DNA from: Bacteroidaceae bacterium
Lineage (GTDB): Bacteria > Bacteroidota > Bacteroidia > Bacteroidales > Bacteroidaceae
Assembly: GCA_017617805.1 (NCBI GenBank)
Contig: JAFZVN010000008.1
Coordinates: 1 to 45,625, forward strand
Reading direction: 5' to 3'
Length of the DNA stretch: 45,625 bases
Shown here: one piece after another, positions 8,458-17,322 of the stretch
Layout: the number at the start of each line of letters is the position of its first letter
Numbering within the stretch: the stretch's first letter is position 1
The notes under the pieces: generated by a model
The model's database searches: none
What the model saw: only the letters and a program-made list of their open reading frames with translations
What the model was told of the DNA's origin: nothing
Made by a program: the position numbers and the translations under genes

Positions 8458-9813
8458 ATAGATGACTTCGAGCTGGAGCTTGTTCGCTTCGCCTCCAACC
8501 AATCGTGCGCTGCTCATGCTGAAATCGTGGTTGAGCTTCACGATATTACCGTTGGAGTCAGAGGTCTTCTCAACAGGTATCAGAAGCACCTTGTTCCAGT
8601 TCTTGGAAGCCTTGCCTTCCTGCTTCTCTTTGGCCATGCGAGTGACGAGACGGGCAATGTTGTCGAACACATATGAGTTCTTGCTACTGTCGAAGGTGGC
8701 AAGATAAGATTCCTTGTTGTCTGTCACTTGGTAGTTTTCGAAGAATCCGTTCAGATAGTCATCGAGGCGAACCAACAGAACGGTCTTGGGAATGGCCAGA
8801 TGGAAAGAACCTTGCACGAGGTCGTTGTAGCGAGTAAGCGTGAGCTTAGCAGAGTTGATGGTGTCCTGCACGTTGATTTGGTCAGCAGGAATGGTTGCCA
8901 TCGTGAAGATTCCTGCAGGACTCTTCAAGTAGGTTGCTTCCTTATCGTCCAAGAGCTTCTGCAGATTAGAGTTCTCGAAATGGGTGGCTTCGACCACAGC
9001 GTCAGTCGCTGCAAAAGAAGCGATACCAATCGTGTCCTTCTCAAATCCGCTGTCATAATAACGGAACGAGATATTCAACTGCACGATGTTGATGTATGCC
9101 ATAGCACCATCGCCGCTCTCCAACTTGAAATAAAGACCCTTGCTGCATGGGTTGCCACTTTTGAGCCATGTGGAGGTGTTGGCGAAGTGCTCGGGATGCT
9201 GTCGGTAATCGCGGATGATCTGGGTGCCAAGACTATCAGGCAGGCTCACGCGGATGTTGTTGTTGTATGACGATTTCCATCGCTCCTCATCGGTGATGGT
9301 GCGGTCGCTGATGGTGAACCACTTAGTGGCAATAGGCGCCGCTGTGGTGTCATAGTACATTTCTGGATTGATGTTCGTGTAGTAGTCGGCATTGGGATCA
9401 AGCTGCTCGGTCAATTCATAAACGCTGAGTTTGAAAGAGGTGAGCGAGTCTCCCACAAAGTCTTCGATGTAGAGACGTAGGTCGAACTGGATGCAGGAAT
9501 CATTTTCCATGTCGGTAGGAAGATCAAAATTCTCATCGCAATGGAACTGTGCCAGGAAATCACTTTTAATGGTTGTGCCTGTCTCTGGGTCAGTGAATCG
9601 TCCGAAGTAGGACATCGTGGTACGAGCCAATACGGAGTCACCTACCGCATAGGATTCGGTGGTGACGTCATACACCTTATAACTCTTGGTGAGGATGTCG
9701 GAAGCGGGCATCATGTCCACTCCTAAAGTTGCTGTGTCATCATCGCATGATATGAATGTCAGCACAGCTGCGATCAATGCAAATAGATGTGTAAGCTTCA
9801 TGGTGAGCTTCAT
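8446..9813 (-). CDS. DUF4270-family lipoprotein
   Basis: A 455-residue protein with a lipoprotein signal peptide. After MKLTMKLTHLFALIAA the lipobox gives Cys24 followed by acidic residues (CDDD), a Bacteroidetes surface-export-like signal. The body is rich in beta strands and Asp/Thr. It includes YKVYDVTTESYAVGDSV and a repeated 'DS.L..A.L.L' jelly-roll-like pattern matching DUF4270. The molecular function of the family is unknown. The first twelve bases of the gene are duplicated in tandem, creating two in-frame ATG codons (9811-9813 and 9799-9801); either can start the protein. It follows the GT5-like gene by 9 bp on the same strand, a pairing I recall as widespread in Bacteroidetes. Recognition of the family is good. 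Confidence 0.8.
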   Translation of the reverse strand: MKLTMKLTHLFALIAAVLTFISCDDDTATLGVDMMPASDILTKSYKVYDVTTESYAVGDSVLARTTMSYFGRFTDPETGTTIKSDFLAQFHCDENFDLPTDMENDSCIQFDLRLYIEDFVGDSLTSFKLSVYELTEQLDPNADYYTNINPEMYYDTTAAPIATKWFTISDRTITDEERWKSSYNNNIRVSLPDSLGTQIIRDYRQHPEHFANTSTWLKSGNPCSKGLYFKLESGDGAMAYINIVQLNISFRYYDSGFEKDTIGIASFAATDAVVEATHFENSNLQKLLDDKEATYLKSPAGIFTMATIPADQINVQDTINSAKLTLTRYNDLVQGSFHLAIPKTVLLVRLDDYLNGFFENYQVTDNKESYLATFDSSKNSYVFDNIARLVTRMAKEKQEGKASKNWNKVLLIPVEKTSDSNGNIVKLNHDFSMSSARLVGGEANKLQLEVIYSSF

Positions 9814-9822
9814 GATCGTTGT

Positions 9823-10632
9823 TTAGAATAATGATTCGTAGAACTTGCTGTAGGCCTCGTTGAAAGAGTCACCCTCAACAGGGTCGAGTACAGGCTTACC
9901 TAACGATTTGGCGTATTCAATGATAGATGGGTCAACGTCTTTGTTTTCGATGATGATGCCATCTGCAAACTTCACACCAATCTTTTCCAATTCGTTGTGT
10001 CCGTATGCTTGTTCGCAGATGTCCTGAATGTCTGCATAGAGGGCATCCTTGTATTCCATCTTCTGTGCATTGTCAGCCCCCAAGTCATTCTCGAATTCTT
10101 TGGGAGATATTTCCATCACAACTTTCACATCGCGAAAAGAAGGCTCGTCATAATATGCTTGTTTGATGTAGAAAGGAGCTAAGGCTGCAGCCCATCCGTA
10201 GCAATGAATCACGTCAGGGTTCCAACCGAGCTTCTTCACTGTCTCCAGCACACCACGGGCATAGAAAATAGCACGTTCACCATTGTCTGAGTATTCCTTT
10301 CCCTCTTTGTCTGTCAACATGCCACGCTTCATGAAGTAGTCATCGTTGTCGATGAAATAAACCTGCATCTTGGCAGAAGGCAACGAAGCCACCTTGATGA
10401 TGAGCGGGTGATCTGTGTCATCGATGATGAGGTTCATGCCCGACAAACGGATAACTTCGTGCAGTTGATTGCGTCGCTCGTTGATGCTACCCCATTTGGG
10501 AGAGAATGTTCTGATTTCGTGACCGAGTTCTTGGATTGACTGCGGCAAAAGACGACCTTTCAGAGAATGTTCATTCTCCGTCACGAATGGCTCGATTTCT
10601 GTTGTGATAAATAGTACTTTCTTTGCTTTCAT
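9823..10632 (-). CDS. Half-length GT5-type protein (glycogen/starch synthase N-terminal domain only)
   Basis: 269 residues corresponding to the N-terminal Rossmann half of GT5 synthases. It opens MKAKKVLFITTEIEPF, then QELGHEIRTFSPKWG, and later VYFIDNDDYF and PDVIHCYGWAAALAP, matching the 'PDVVHAHDW' region. Full GlgA enzymes are about 480 residues with a second domain that holds the sugar nucleotide. That domain is absent, and the N-terminal K-T-G-G-L loop is replaced by TENEHSLKGR. It is therefore unlikely to be a normal glycogen synthase. The ATG at 10632 is preferred over an upstream TTG at 10671, which lies inside the -7 element. It precedes the DUF4270 lipoprotein gene by 9 bp, so a joint envelope-related role is possible but unproven. 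Confidence 0.8.
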   Translation of the reverse strand: MKAKKVLFITTEIEPFVTENEHSLKGRLLPQSIQELGHEIRTFSPKWGSINERRNQLHEVIRLSGMNLIIDDTDHPLIIKVASLPSAKMQVYFIDNDDYFMKRGMLTDKEGKEYSDNGERAIFYARGVLETVKKLGWNPDVIHCYGWAAALAPFYIKQAYYDEPSFRDVKVVMEISPKEFENDLGADNAQKMEYKDALYADIQDICEQAYGHNELEKIGVKFADGIIIENKDVDPSIIEYAKSLGKPVLDPVEGDSFNEAYSKFYESLF

Positions 10633-10668
10633 TACATCTTTTCTTCCTGTAGTGTACAAAAAGTAATG

Positions 10669-10676
10669 CAAAGGTA
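10669..10676 (-). promoter_or_regulatory. Predicted -7 element (TACCTTTG) for the GT5-DUF4270 pair
   Basis: The minus strand reads TACCTTTGCA 36 bp before the ATG at 10632. It overlaps an otherwise open upstream TTG codon and so argues for the shorter protein. Confidence 0.65.
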
Positions 10677-10724
10677 CGCATTTTTCTTGAGAAAACAGTC
10701 TTTTTTTTTGTTTAATTAAGAAAA

Positions 10725-11570
10725 TTACGGCTCAAATGGGAGGCTGTATTGGGAATTTTTCAATTCTTCGAGTTGGAATGGTCCCGTTGGAATTTTGCGC
10801 CGGAGCACGTCAAGTGTGAAGTCAACTCCTGCAATGATGCCGTAACTGCGCATGATTGTCTCAACGGTTTTGCGTGCCAATTCTGGGTGATTGTTCTCTT
10901 CGCTCAGATGGCACAGCCACACGTTCTTGAGTTCCTCATGGAAGCTTTCAGCCAGGGCTGTGGCTGCTTTCTTGTTCGACAGGTGTCCGTGTCCGCTGGC
11001 AATCCTTTCCTTTAAGACTTCTGGATAGCGCCCCTGCTGCAACATCTCTTCGTCGTAGTTTGTTTCGAAGATGAGGTGGGTACACTTACCGATATATTCC
11101 TTGACATAATCAGTTGTGTCACCCACATCGGTCATCACAGCAAAACGGTATTCGCCCACTTCGATGTAATAGCCCACATTCTCCGACGCGTCGTGAGGAA
11201 TTGGAAACGCTGTGATATTGAATGAACCCACATGGAAGGTTTCGTGCAGTTCCACATTGTGCCGCTCTTCCAAGGGAATCTTGACAGTTGCCTGCCAGTT
11301 CTTATCCATTCCCTCGTGCACCAATCTTGTGGCATAGACAGGAAGGTTGTATTCCTTGCTGATTTTTCCAGCGGCTTTGATGTGGTCGGCATGGTCATGG
11401 GTGATGAGAATGGCCTTCACCTTTCCCAATTTCATGCCATATTCCTGCATGCACTTTTTGAAGCGACGGAGACTGATGCCACAATCGATGATGATAGCAT
11501 CCGTCTCGGTCGCCAGATAGTAACAATTGCCGCAACTGCCGCTTCCGAGGCTGAAAAAAGTTAGTGGCAT
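10725..11570 (-). CDS. MBL-fold metallo-hydrolase (YycJ/WalJ-like)
   Basis: A 281-residue metallo-beta-lactamase-fold protein without signal peptide. The metal motif HxHxDH is clear in ILITHDHADHIKAAG. The start MPLTFFSLGSGSCGNCYYL is typical of the YycJ/WalJ branch, as is a late GHLSNKKAA segment with further His ligands (CHLSEENNH). Proteins of this branch are proposed DNA or nucleic-acid processing exonucleases; the substrate here is not determined. The gene begins 3 bp after the aspS stop on the minus strand, so it is probably the last gene of a ridA-like, aspS, MBL transcript. It ends before the AT-rich T-run region and the promoter of the GT5 gene. Confidence 0.88.
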   Translation of the reverse strand: MPLTFFSLGSGSCGNCYYLATETDAIIIDCGISLRRFKKCMQEYGMKLGKVKAILITHDHADHIKAAGKISKEYNLPVYATRLVHEGMDKNWQATVKIPLEERHNVELHETFHVGSFNITAFPIPHDASENVGYYIEVGEYRFAVMTDVGDTTDYVKEYIGKCTHLIFETNYDEEMLQQGRYPEVLKERIASGHGHLSNKKAATALAESFHEELKNVWLCHLSEENNHPELARKTVETIMRSYGIIAGVDFTLDVLRRKIPTGPFQLEELKNSQYSLPFEP

Positions 11571-11573
11571 TTG

Positions 11574-13334
11574 TTATTCCTTTGGCAAGTTAAGTGCAAT
11601 GAAGTCTTCGTCTAATTGTTTCTGATCCACAAACGATGGGGCATCAAGCATCACATCGCGTCCACTGTTGTTCTTTGGGAAGGCGATGCAGTCGCGGATA
11701 GAGTCGAGACCTGCAAAAATGCTCACCCAACGGTCGAGACCGTATGCCAAACCACCATGAGGAGGTGCGCCATACTTGAAGGCATTCATCAGGAAGCCAA
11801 ACTGCTCCTCTGCTTTCTCTGGGGTAAAGCCCAATATCTCGAACATCTTAGCTTGCAATTTAGGATCGTGAATACGGATGGAACCGCCACCTACCTCGAT
11901 ACCATTGCACACCATGTCGTATGCATCGGCACGCACGGCAGCAGGGTCAGTATCTAACAGGTGAATGTCTTCGTCCATTGGATGTGTGAACGGATGATGC
12001 ATTGCCATCAGACGCTGCTCCTCATCACTCCACTCAAACATGGGGAATTCCGTCACCCACAGCAAGGCAAACTTGTTTTTATCTCTCAAACCGAGGCGTT
12101 CGCCCATTTCCAAACGGAGTTCGCACAATTGCTTTCTGGTCTTCATGGCATCAGCACCAGAGAGGATGAGGATGAGGTCGCCAGGCTTGGCATCCATCTT
12201 TTCCTTCAACACTTGCAAATCCTCTGGAGTGTAGAACTTATCTACAGAGGACTTCACGCTACCGTCTTCCTGAACACGGGCATACACCAAGCCTTTAGCA
12301 CCAATCTGAGGACGTTTCACCCATTCGGTCAGCTTGTCAATGTCTTTTCTGGTATAAGTAGCACAACCAGGTGCACAGATACCACCGATGTAGGCAGCAT
12401 CGTCGAACACAGCAAAGGTCCCCTTCTTCAACACGTCATCCAGTTCTACAAACTCCATGCCGAAACGCATATCAGGTTTGTCTGAACCAAAACGCTTCAT
12501 ACACTCAATCCAAGGCAAGCGCAGGAAGTCACCTTCAATCTCCACGCCTCTCAACTCTTTGAACAGGTGCTTCGCCATACCCTCGAAGGTTTGGATGATG
12601 TCCTCCTGGGTCACAAATGACATCTCGCAGTCGATCTGTGTGAACTCTGGCTGACGGTCAGCACGCAAATCCTCATCGCGGAAACACTTCACAATCTGGA
12701 AATAACGGTCGAAACCAGCCACCATCAGCAACTGCTTCAAAGTCTGGGGAGACTGGGGCAGGGCATAAAACTGGCCGGGGTTCATGCGAGAGGGCACAAT
12801 GAAGTCACGGGCACCCTCTGGAGTGGAGCCAATCAGCATAGGGGTCTCCACCTCCAAGAAACCGAGATTGCTCAAGTAGTTTCTTACAGCAATACAGAAC
12901 TTGTGACGCAATTCAAGGTTCTTACGAACAGCTGCACGACGCAAGTCCAGATAGCGATATTTCATGCGCAGGTCATCGCCGCCATCTGATTGATCCTCAA
13001 TAGTGAAGGGTGGGGTAATGGACTCATTCAGCACAGTCAACTCACTCACCTCAATCTCGATGTCACCTGTTGGCAGGTTCTTGTTCTTGCTGTAACGTTC
13101 AGCCACAGTGCCCGTTACTTGAATCACGAACTCGCGACCCAATTTATTGGCACGTTCGCACAACGCCGCGTTCGTCTCTTCGTTAAACACCAACTGCGTA
13201 ATACCATATCGGTCGCGCAAATCAACAAAAGTCAGCGCACCCATCTTTCTCGTACGCTGCACCCATCCTGCAAGTGTTACCTGCTTGCTAGTGTCAGAGA
13301 GTCTCAGCTCTCCATTTGTATGTGTTCTATACAT
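11574..13334 (-). CDS. aspS: Aspartyl-tRNA synthetase
   Basis: A class II synthetase charging tRNA-Asp. The 586 residues follow the bacterial plan. An N-terminal OB-fold anticodon domain ([22 protein letters not shown]) comes first. It is followed by motif 2 in [21 protein letters not shown], then the bacterial insertion domain (GAD-like), and motif 3 in AYGLDRW near the end ([13 protein letters not shown]). Length and the insertion mark the bacterial type, which can be discriminating or non-discriminating; this cannot be told by eye. The start [11 protein letters not shown] at 13334 fits the family. It sits 74 bp after the Rid-like gene and 3 bp before the MBL gene. No strong own promoter is visible. 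Confidence 0.97.
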   Translation of the reverse strand: MYRTHTNGELRLSDTSKQVTLAGWVQRTRKMGALTFVDLRDRYGITQLVFNEETNAALCERANKLGREFVIQVTGTVAERYSKNKNLPTGDIEIEVSELTVLNESITPPFTIEDQSDGGDDLRMKYRYLDLRRAAVRKNLELRHKFCIAVRNYLSNLGFLEVETPMLIGSTPEGARDFIVPSRMNPGQFYALPQSPQTLKQLLMVAGFDRYFQIVKCFRDEDLRADRQPEFTQIDCEMSFVTQEDIIQTFEGMAKHLFKELRGVEIEGDFLRLPWIECMKRFGSDKPDMRFGMEFVELDDVLKKGTFAVFDDAAYIGGICAPGCATYTRKDIDKLTEWVKRPQIGAKGLVYARVQEDGSVKSSVDKFYTPEDLQVLKEKMDAKPGDLILILSGADAMKTRKQLCELRLEMGERLGLRDKNKFALLWVTEFPMFEWSDEEQRLMAMHHPFTHPMDEDIHLLDTDPAAVRADAYDMVCNGIEVGGGSIRIHDPKLQAKMFEILGFTPEKAEEQFGFLMNAFKYGAPPHGGLAYGLDRWVSIFAGLDSIRDCIAFPKNNSGRDVMLDAPSFVDQKQLDEDFIALNLPKE

Positions 13335-13408
13335 ATTATATATGTGTTATTTTTTCGCAATGGTGCGGCGACCATCATTATCTTTTGTGGTGGTCACTGC
13401 ATAATATT

Positions 13409-14545
13409 TTAGAAGTTTCTGAAATTGTTATGGGCGGGTTTCACTGCCATGCACTCCATCTCAATGAGCCAAGTAGGTCGGCAGACAGGGGCAAGAGTGA
13501 TAACGTATGGCATATTAGGAAATTTCTCGTCAAACATCTGCTTGACAATAGGATAATCGGCACAATCGCGCAAGTAAACCACAATCTGCATGACGTCGTC
13601 GTAGGTCATGCCGCCTTCTGTAAGGAGCGCCTCGACGTTTTCCCACATACGGAAGGTCTGTTTCTTGACATCGCCCACATGAATCACCTCACCATGATTG
13701 TTGATGGATGCGGTACCTGAAATGTAGATGTGGTTGCGGTCACCGTATTGCATGAGGGTGGCTCGCTCGAAGGTAACACCATATTCGATAGTGCGGTTCA
13801 AGTGAGTCAGCGCATGGAGGTATCGTTGCTGTTCTGGTTCGAATCCAGTCATAGCATAACTGCCAAGTTGGATAAGTGCCTTGGGATCGGCTGGTGTGCC
13901 GCCAATACCAGTGGAGGCGATGTAGTGGGTGTCGGGGGTGAGTCCCTGTTCCATGAAGCACTCACGGCGTGATTTCACGAGCCCGTTGTATTGGGTGTCC
14001 ACATCACGCACGAAGAACCAGGTGCGGATGCAGTTGGCCTCAAGCGTGGCTCCAAAGAGTTTGAGCGTGTCGATGTATGAGAGCATGGTCTTCCATGTCT
14101 GCATGTAGGAGGTGTCAACACTGGTGTTGATGAGTCCCATTGTCCAGATATGCTGGTAGCCATTGTGTCTCACCACCGTGGAACCATTCATCTGGCTCAC
14201 ATTGGCACCTCGCAGCAGATAGATCCAAAGGGCTATCTTGGAACCGTCGAGGGGTGATTGCTGGATGTATGAGATGGTGCATTCGTCGTTTTCGCTGATG
14301 AGTGGCACCTGGTTGGTGGCATCGCTGAGGAAGTAGCGCTTAAAGATGGGCTTGGCATCTTTCACTTCGTCCATATCGCGCAGTACCTTGACGGCTTGCT
14401 GAATGCGTGTGAATTGTCCCTCGAAGAGTTCACCACGTGGCTCGACATGGAGAATGGCATGTATCTCGGTCACCTCTCCTGCCGTGAAGTGAGTCAGTTC
14501 GATGCGGGCACCAATTTCTTGTATATTTTTTGACTGATATTCCAT
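13409..14545 (-). CDS. Two-domain Rid/YjgF-like protein
   Basis: 378 residues, with a C-terminal half resembling RidA/YjgF/L-PSP proteins: GTASINNHGEVIHVGDVKKQTFRMWENVEALLTEGGMTYDDVMQIVVYLRD, the last part being the classic Rid region (summarised here as G-T-A-S ... QT ... N ... L ... D-V-V-YLRD). The N-terminal half (about 1-190) looks like a degenerate second copy. Single Rid proteins of about 130 residues deaminate reactive enamine/imine intermediates; long versions also resemble chorismatases (FkbO/Hyg5 type), which share the fold. Which activity applies cannot be settled by eye. The ATG lies 8 bp from a -7 element, suggesting an almost leaderless message. It probably heads a transcript with aspS and the MBL gene. 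Confidence 0.7.
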   Translation of the reverse strand: MEYQSKNIQEIGARIELTHFTAGEVTEIHAILHVEPRGELFEGQFTRIQQAVKVLRDMDEVKDAKPIFKRYFLSDATNQVPLISENDECTISYIQQSPLDGSKIALWIYLLRGANVSQMNGSTVVRHNGYQHIWTMGLINTSVDTSYMQTWKTMLSYIDTLKLFGATLEANCIRTWFFVRDVDTQYNGLVKSRRECFMEQGLTPDTHYIASTGIGGTPADPKALIQLGSYAMTGFEPEQQRYLHALTHLNRTIEYGVTFERATLMQYGDRNHIYISGTASINNHGEVIHVGDVKKQTFRMWENVEALLTEGGMTYDDVMQIVVYLRDCADYPIVKQMFDEKFPNMPYVITLAPVCRPTWLIEMECMAVKPAHNNFRNF

Positions 14546-14553
14546 AATGACTG

Positions 14554-14561
14554 CAAAGGTA
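14554..14561 (-). promoter_or_regulatory. Predicted -7 element (TACCTTTG) for the Rid-like gene
   Basis: The minus strand has TACCTTTG ending 8 bp before the ATG at 14545, so the expected transcription start falls next to the start codon. Confidence 0.55.
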
Positions 14562-14651
14562 CGGATTTTCAGTGAAAAGTGAAATAGTATATGTGAAAAA
14601 ATTGGATTTTTCCGAATGTATGTACCTTAGACGGAGTCAACAATGCGAATT

Positions 14652-14810
14652 TTATTCTTTTTTCTCATGACAATGGCACTTGCCGCCATGTTCGGGACAT
14701 GAATCGCATGGACATGAACGCCCTTTGCCTGTGAGCTGGCAAAAGATGTAGTAGATGATGACTCCAAGCGTGATGGCAAGGATGATATAGACGATGATTT
14801 CTTGTGTCAT
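14652..14810 (-). CDS. FeoB-associated Cys-rich membrane protein
   Basis: A 52-residue protein with one transmembrane helix near the N-terminus (IIVYIILAITLGVIIYYIF) and a short cytoplasmic tail with six cysteines or cysteine/histidine clusters (CPCDSCPEHGGKCHCH). Proteins of this plan are found after feoB in many bacteria and may bind iron or help the transporter. The ATG at 14810 overlaps the feoB stop (ATGA), so it is translationally coupled. Longer upstream reading frame in the same phase overlaps feoB and should not be included. The iron-related role follows from position and Cys content; it is not shown directly. Confidence 0.85.
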   Translation of the reverse strand: MTQEIIVYIILAITLGVIIYYIFCQLTGKGRSCPCDSCPEHGGKCHCHEKKE

Positions 14811-17125
14811 GGGATGAGACTTCCGATTTGATAGATCAGCATGGAGGTGAACCATGCGAGGAGGGTAGTGTATAGGATGGTGAATCCAGCCCATTTCCAT
14901 TGCGTTGACTCGCTCTTGATGCTGATGCAGGTAGGGATGCAGGGAAAATAGAGCAACACGAATACCATGAAGCAGAAAGCGGCAAGGGAGGTCATGCTAC
15001 TGGTGGCTATGTCGCCATGATAGAGCACAGCCATTGTGCTGGCCACAATTTCTTTGGCCCCGACGCCAGCAATGAGTGCCACACCCTCTTTCCAAGCTAA
15101 GCCGCAGGGTTGGATGATGGGTTCGATGAATTTACCAATCTGTCCAATAAAACTGAGCTCCATCTGCTGCTCTTCTGTAGCTTCGGCATGATGGGGAAAG
15201 TAACTGAGAGCCCATACCACGATACTTGCCAACAGGATAGTGGTACCCATCTTTTTCAGATATTGCTTACCTTTCTCCCATGTGTGTCGGCTGACGCTCT
15301 TGGCTGATGGCATACGGTAAGGGGGTAATTCCATGACGAAGGGACTGCTCTCGCCTTTGACTACAAATCGACTGAATAGTTTGGCCATTAGAATGCTGAA
15401 CACGATGCCGAGCAAGTACATGCTGAACAGGATGAGGGTCGAATTTTTAGGAAAGAAGGCCGTGATGATGATGATATAGACGGGCAACCGAGCTGAACAC
15501 GACATGAGGGGTACGATGAGCATGGTGATGAGTCGTGACTTGCGGTCTTCGATGGTGCGTGTGGCCATGATGGCAGGGATGTTGCACCCGAAGCCCATAA
15601 TCATGGGGATGAAGGACTTGCCATGCAGTCCCATGCGGTGCATGATTTTATCCATGATGAAGGCAGCACGTGCCATGTATCCTGAGTCTTCCATCCATGA
15701 GATGAAGGCATAAAGAATCATGATGTTGGGCAGGAATACGATGACACCTCCAACACCGCTGATGATGCCATCGACGATGAGATCTTTGAGCATACCGTCT
15801 GACATCCATTGGGTGACAATGGCGCCTAACCAGTTGACGCCTGCATCAATCCAATCCATCGGGTATTGGCCAATGTTGAAGGTGCAGAAGAACATGAGAT
15901 ACATGAGCAGTAGGAAGATTGGATAGCCCCACACCTGATGGGTTACAATGGAATCAATGCGTTTGGTCATGAGGCGCTTGTAGCGCTGTACTTTTTGGAA
16001 CGTCTCTTTCAAGGCTCCTTGGATGAATCCGTATTTAGCATCGGTAATGGCTGACTCGCTGTCCTCGTCAATCTCTTTGAGGATGTCCTGCTGACAAGCA
16101 TCGCGCTCAGCCAGAATGTCAGCGGCGTTGTCAAGTTTGCGGATGATACCTTCCACTTGGCGGTCATTCTCTAAAAGCTTGATGGAGAGGAAACGTGCGG
16201 AGTAGTTGTGATGAGGCTCTGGGTTTTTGCGGACAAATGCTTCTATGCGTGCAATCTTGTCTTCAAGTAATACCCCATGATTAACGTGTATATGTCTGGC
16301 AATCTTCTGCTTACCTTCTGCTATTTGGATGACTTGACGAAAGAGTTCCTTGACGCCCTCACCAGTCTTCCCAACCGTCGGGACGATAGGAGCACCTAAC
16401 AAAGTGCCGAGCTGATGCATGTCGAGTTGATTGCCGCTCTCACGCAGTTCATCATACATGTTGAGGGCAATAATCATCGGTATGTCCATGTCAATAAGTT
16501 GGGTGGTGAGGTAGAGATTGCGTTCCAAATTAGAGGCGTCCACCACATTGATGATGAGGTCGGGGTGCTGCTCAATGATATATTTGCGTACATATAATTC
16601 CTCTGGTGTGTAAGCAGAGAGAGAGTACGTGCCTGGCAAATCGACGATGTTGAAGTGATAACTCTCGAAATTGAAATGACCGACTTTTGCATCGACGGTG
16701 ACACCTGAGTAGTTTCCCACTCGTTCATGAGCACCACTGGCGATGTTGAAGAGGGAGGTCTTGCCACAGTTGGGATTGCCCACAAAGACCACGTTAAGTT
16801 CATGCTCCTTTACACGTGCCACCCTGTGTACAATATCTTCGCAGTCGTCGGCAGGAATGCCTGGTTGTTCTGGATGCAGGGCAGCCCATTGCTTCGCCTC
16901 TTCCTCGTTGATGACTTCTACCAAATCGGCCTCAGCACGGCGAAGGCTGACTTCATAATCCATAAGTTTGTATTTCACAGGATCGTGTAGGGGAGCATTG
17001 AGCACCACTTCCACACTTTGGCCCTTGATGAAACCCATCTCAACAATGCGTTTGCGGAAACCTCCGTGTCCCATCACACGCACAATCACGCCTTTTTCTC
17101 CAGTCTTTAATGCTGATAGTTTCAT
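14807..17125 (-). CDS. feoB: Ferrous iron transporter, FeoA-FeoB fusion
   Basis: A 772-residue inner-membrane Fe(II) transporter. Residues 1-75 are a fused FeoA (SH3-like) domain, with GHGGFRKRIVEMGF and PVKYKLMDYEVSLRR. The G-protein domain follows: G1 GNPNCGKT (116-123), G3 DLPG (162-165), G4 NMYD. About eight or more membrane segments follow, with the conserved Gate motifs MGFGCNIPA and GVGAKEIV. Fusion of FeoA to FeoB is usual in Bacteroidetes. A -7 element lies 20 bp upstream. No Fur box could be identified by eye. The stop overlaps the start of the small Cys-rich gene. Divergent from gmd across a 197-bp gap that holds both promoters. Confidence 0.97.
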   Translation of the reverse strand: MKLSALKTGEKGVIVRVMGHGGFRKRIVEMGFIKGQSVEVVLNAPLHDPVKYKLMDYEVSLRRAEADLVEVINEEEAKQWAALHPEQPGIPADDCEDIVHRVARVKEHELNVVFVGNPNCGKTSLFNIASGAHERVGNYSGVTVDAKVGHFNFESYHFNIVDLPGTYSLSAYTPEELYVRKYIIEQHPDLIINVVDASNLERNLYLTTQLIDMDIPMIIALNMYDELRESGNQLDMHQLGTLLGAPIVPTVGKTGEGVKELFRQVIQIAEGKQKIARHIHVNHGVLLEDKIARIEAFVRKNPEPHHNYSARFLSIKLLENDRQVEGIIRKLDNAADILAERDACQQDILKEIDEDSESAITDAKYGFIQGALKETFQKVQRYKRLMTKRIDSIVTHQVWGYPIFLLLMYLMFFCTFNIGQYPMDWIDAGVNWLGAIVTQWMSDGMLKDLIVDGIISGVGGVIVFLPNIMILYAFISWMEDSGYMARAAFIMDKIMHRMGLHGKSFIPMIMGFGCNIPAIMATRTIEDRKSRLITMLIVPLMSCSARLPVYIIIITAFFPKNSTLILFSMYLLGIVFSILMAKLFSRFVVKGESSPFVMELPPYRMPSAKSVSRHTWEKGKQYLKKMGTTILLASIVVWALSYFPHHAEATEEQQMELSFIGQIGKFIEPIIQPCGLAWKEGVALIAGVGAKEIVASTMAVLYHGDIATSSMTSLAAFCFMVFVLLYFPCIPTCISIKSESTQWKWAGFTILYTTLLAWFTSMLIYQIGSLIP

Positions 17126-17145
17126 GCTTGTTTTCTATTTGGGTG

Positions 17146-17153
17146 CAAAGTTA
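17146..17153 (-). promoter_or_regulatory. Predicted -7 element (TAACTTTG) for feoB
   Basis: The minus strand TAACTTTG lies 20 bp before the feoB start codon. Confidence 0.65.
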
Positions 17154-17251
17154 CGACCTTTTGACGTGTTGTGCAATACTCAATAGTCGGTAAATTACAC
17201 ATTATGTATAAATAAAAGAAGTTTCATGCCCATCAAGTCGTATATTTTTAT

Positions 17252-17259
17252 TAACTTTG
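17252..17259 (+). promoter_or_regulatory. Predicted -7 element (TAACTTTG) for gmd-fcl
   Basis: TAACTTTGC sits 63 bp before the gmd ATG, leaving an untranslated leader of roughly 55-60 nt rich in A/T. No riboswitch-like fold is obvious in it. Confidence 0.65.
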
Positions 17260-17322
17260 CACACGATCTCCAACGATTTGTATGATTCAGAACTCTTATA
17301 AGATATCATAAACAATATATTT

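Noticed and set aside
10633-10671. Upstream start of the GT5-like protein.
   Set aside because: The codon is TTG within the -7 element; ATG at 10632 starts the conserved fold.
13820-13850. T-arm-like sequence GGTTCGAATCC suggestive of a tRNA.
   Set aside because: No acceptor, D-arm or anticodon arm at the right spacing; it codes for FEPEQ in the Rid-like protein. A similar TTCGAATCCC near 42761 lies in nudC.
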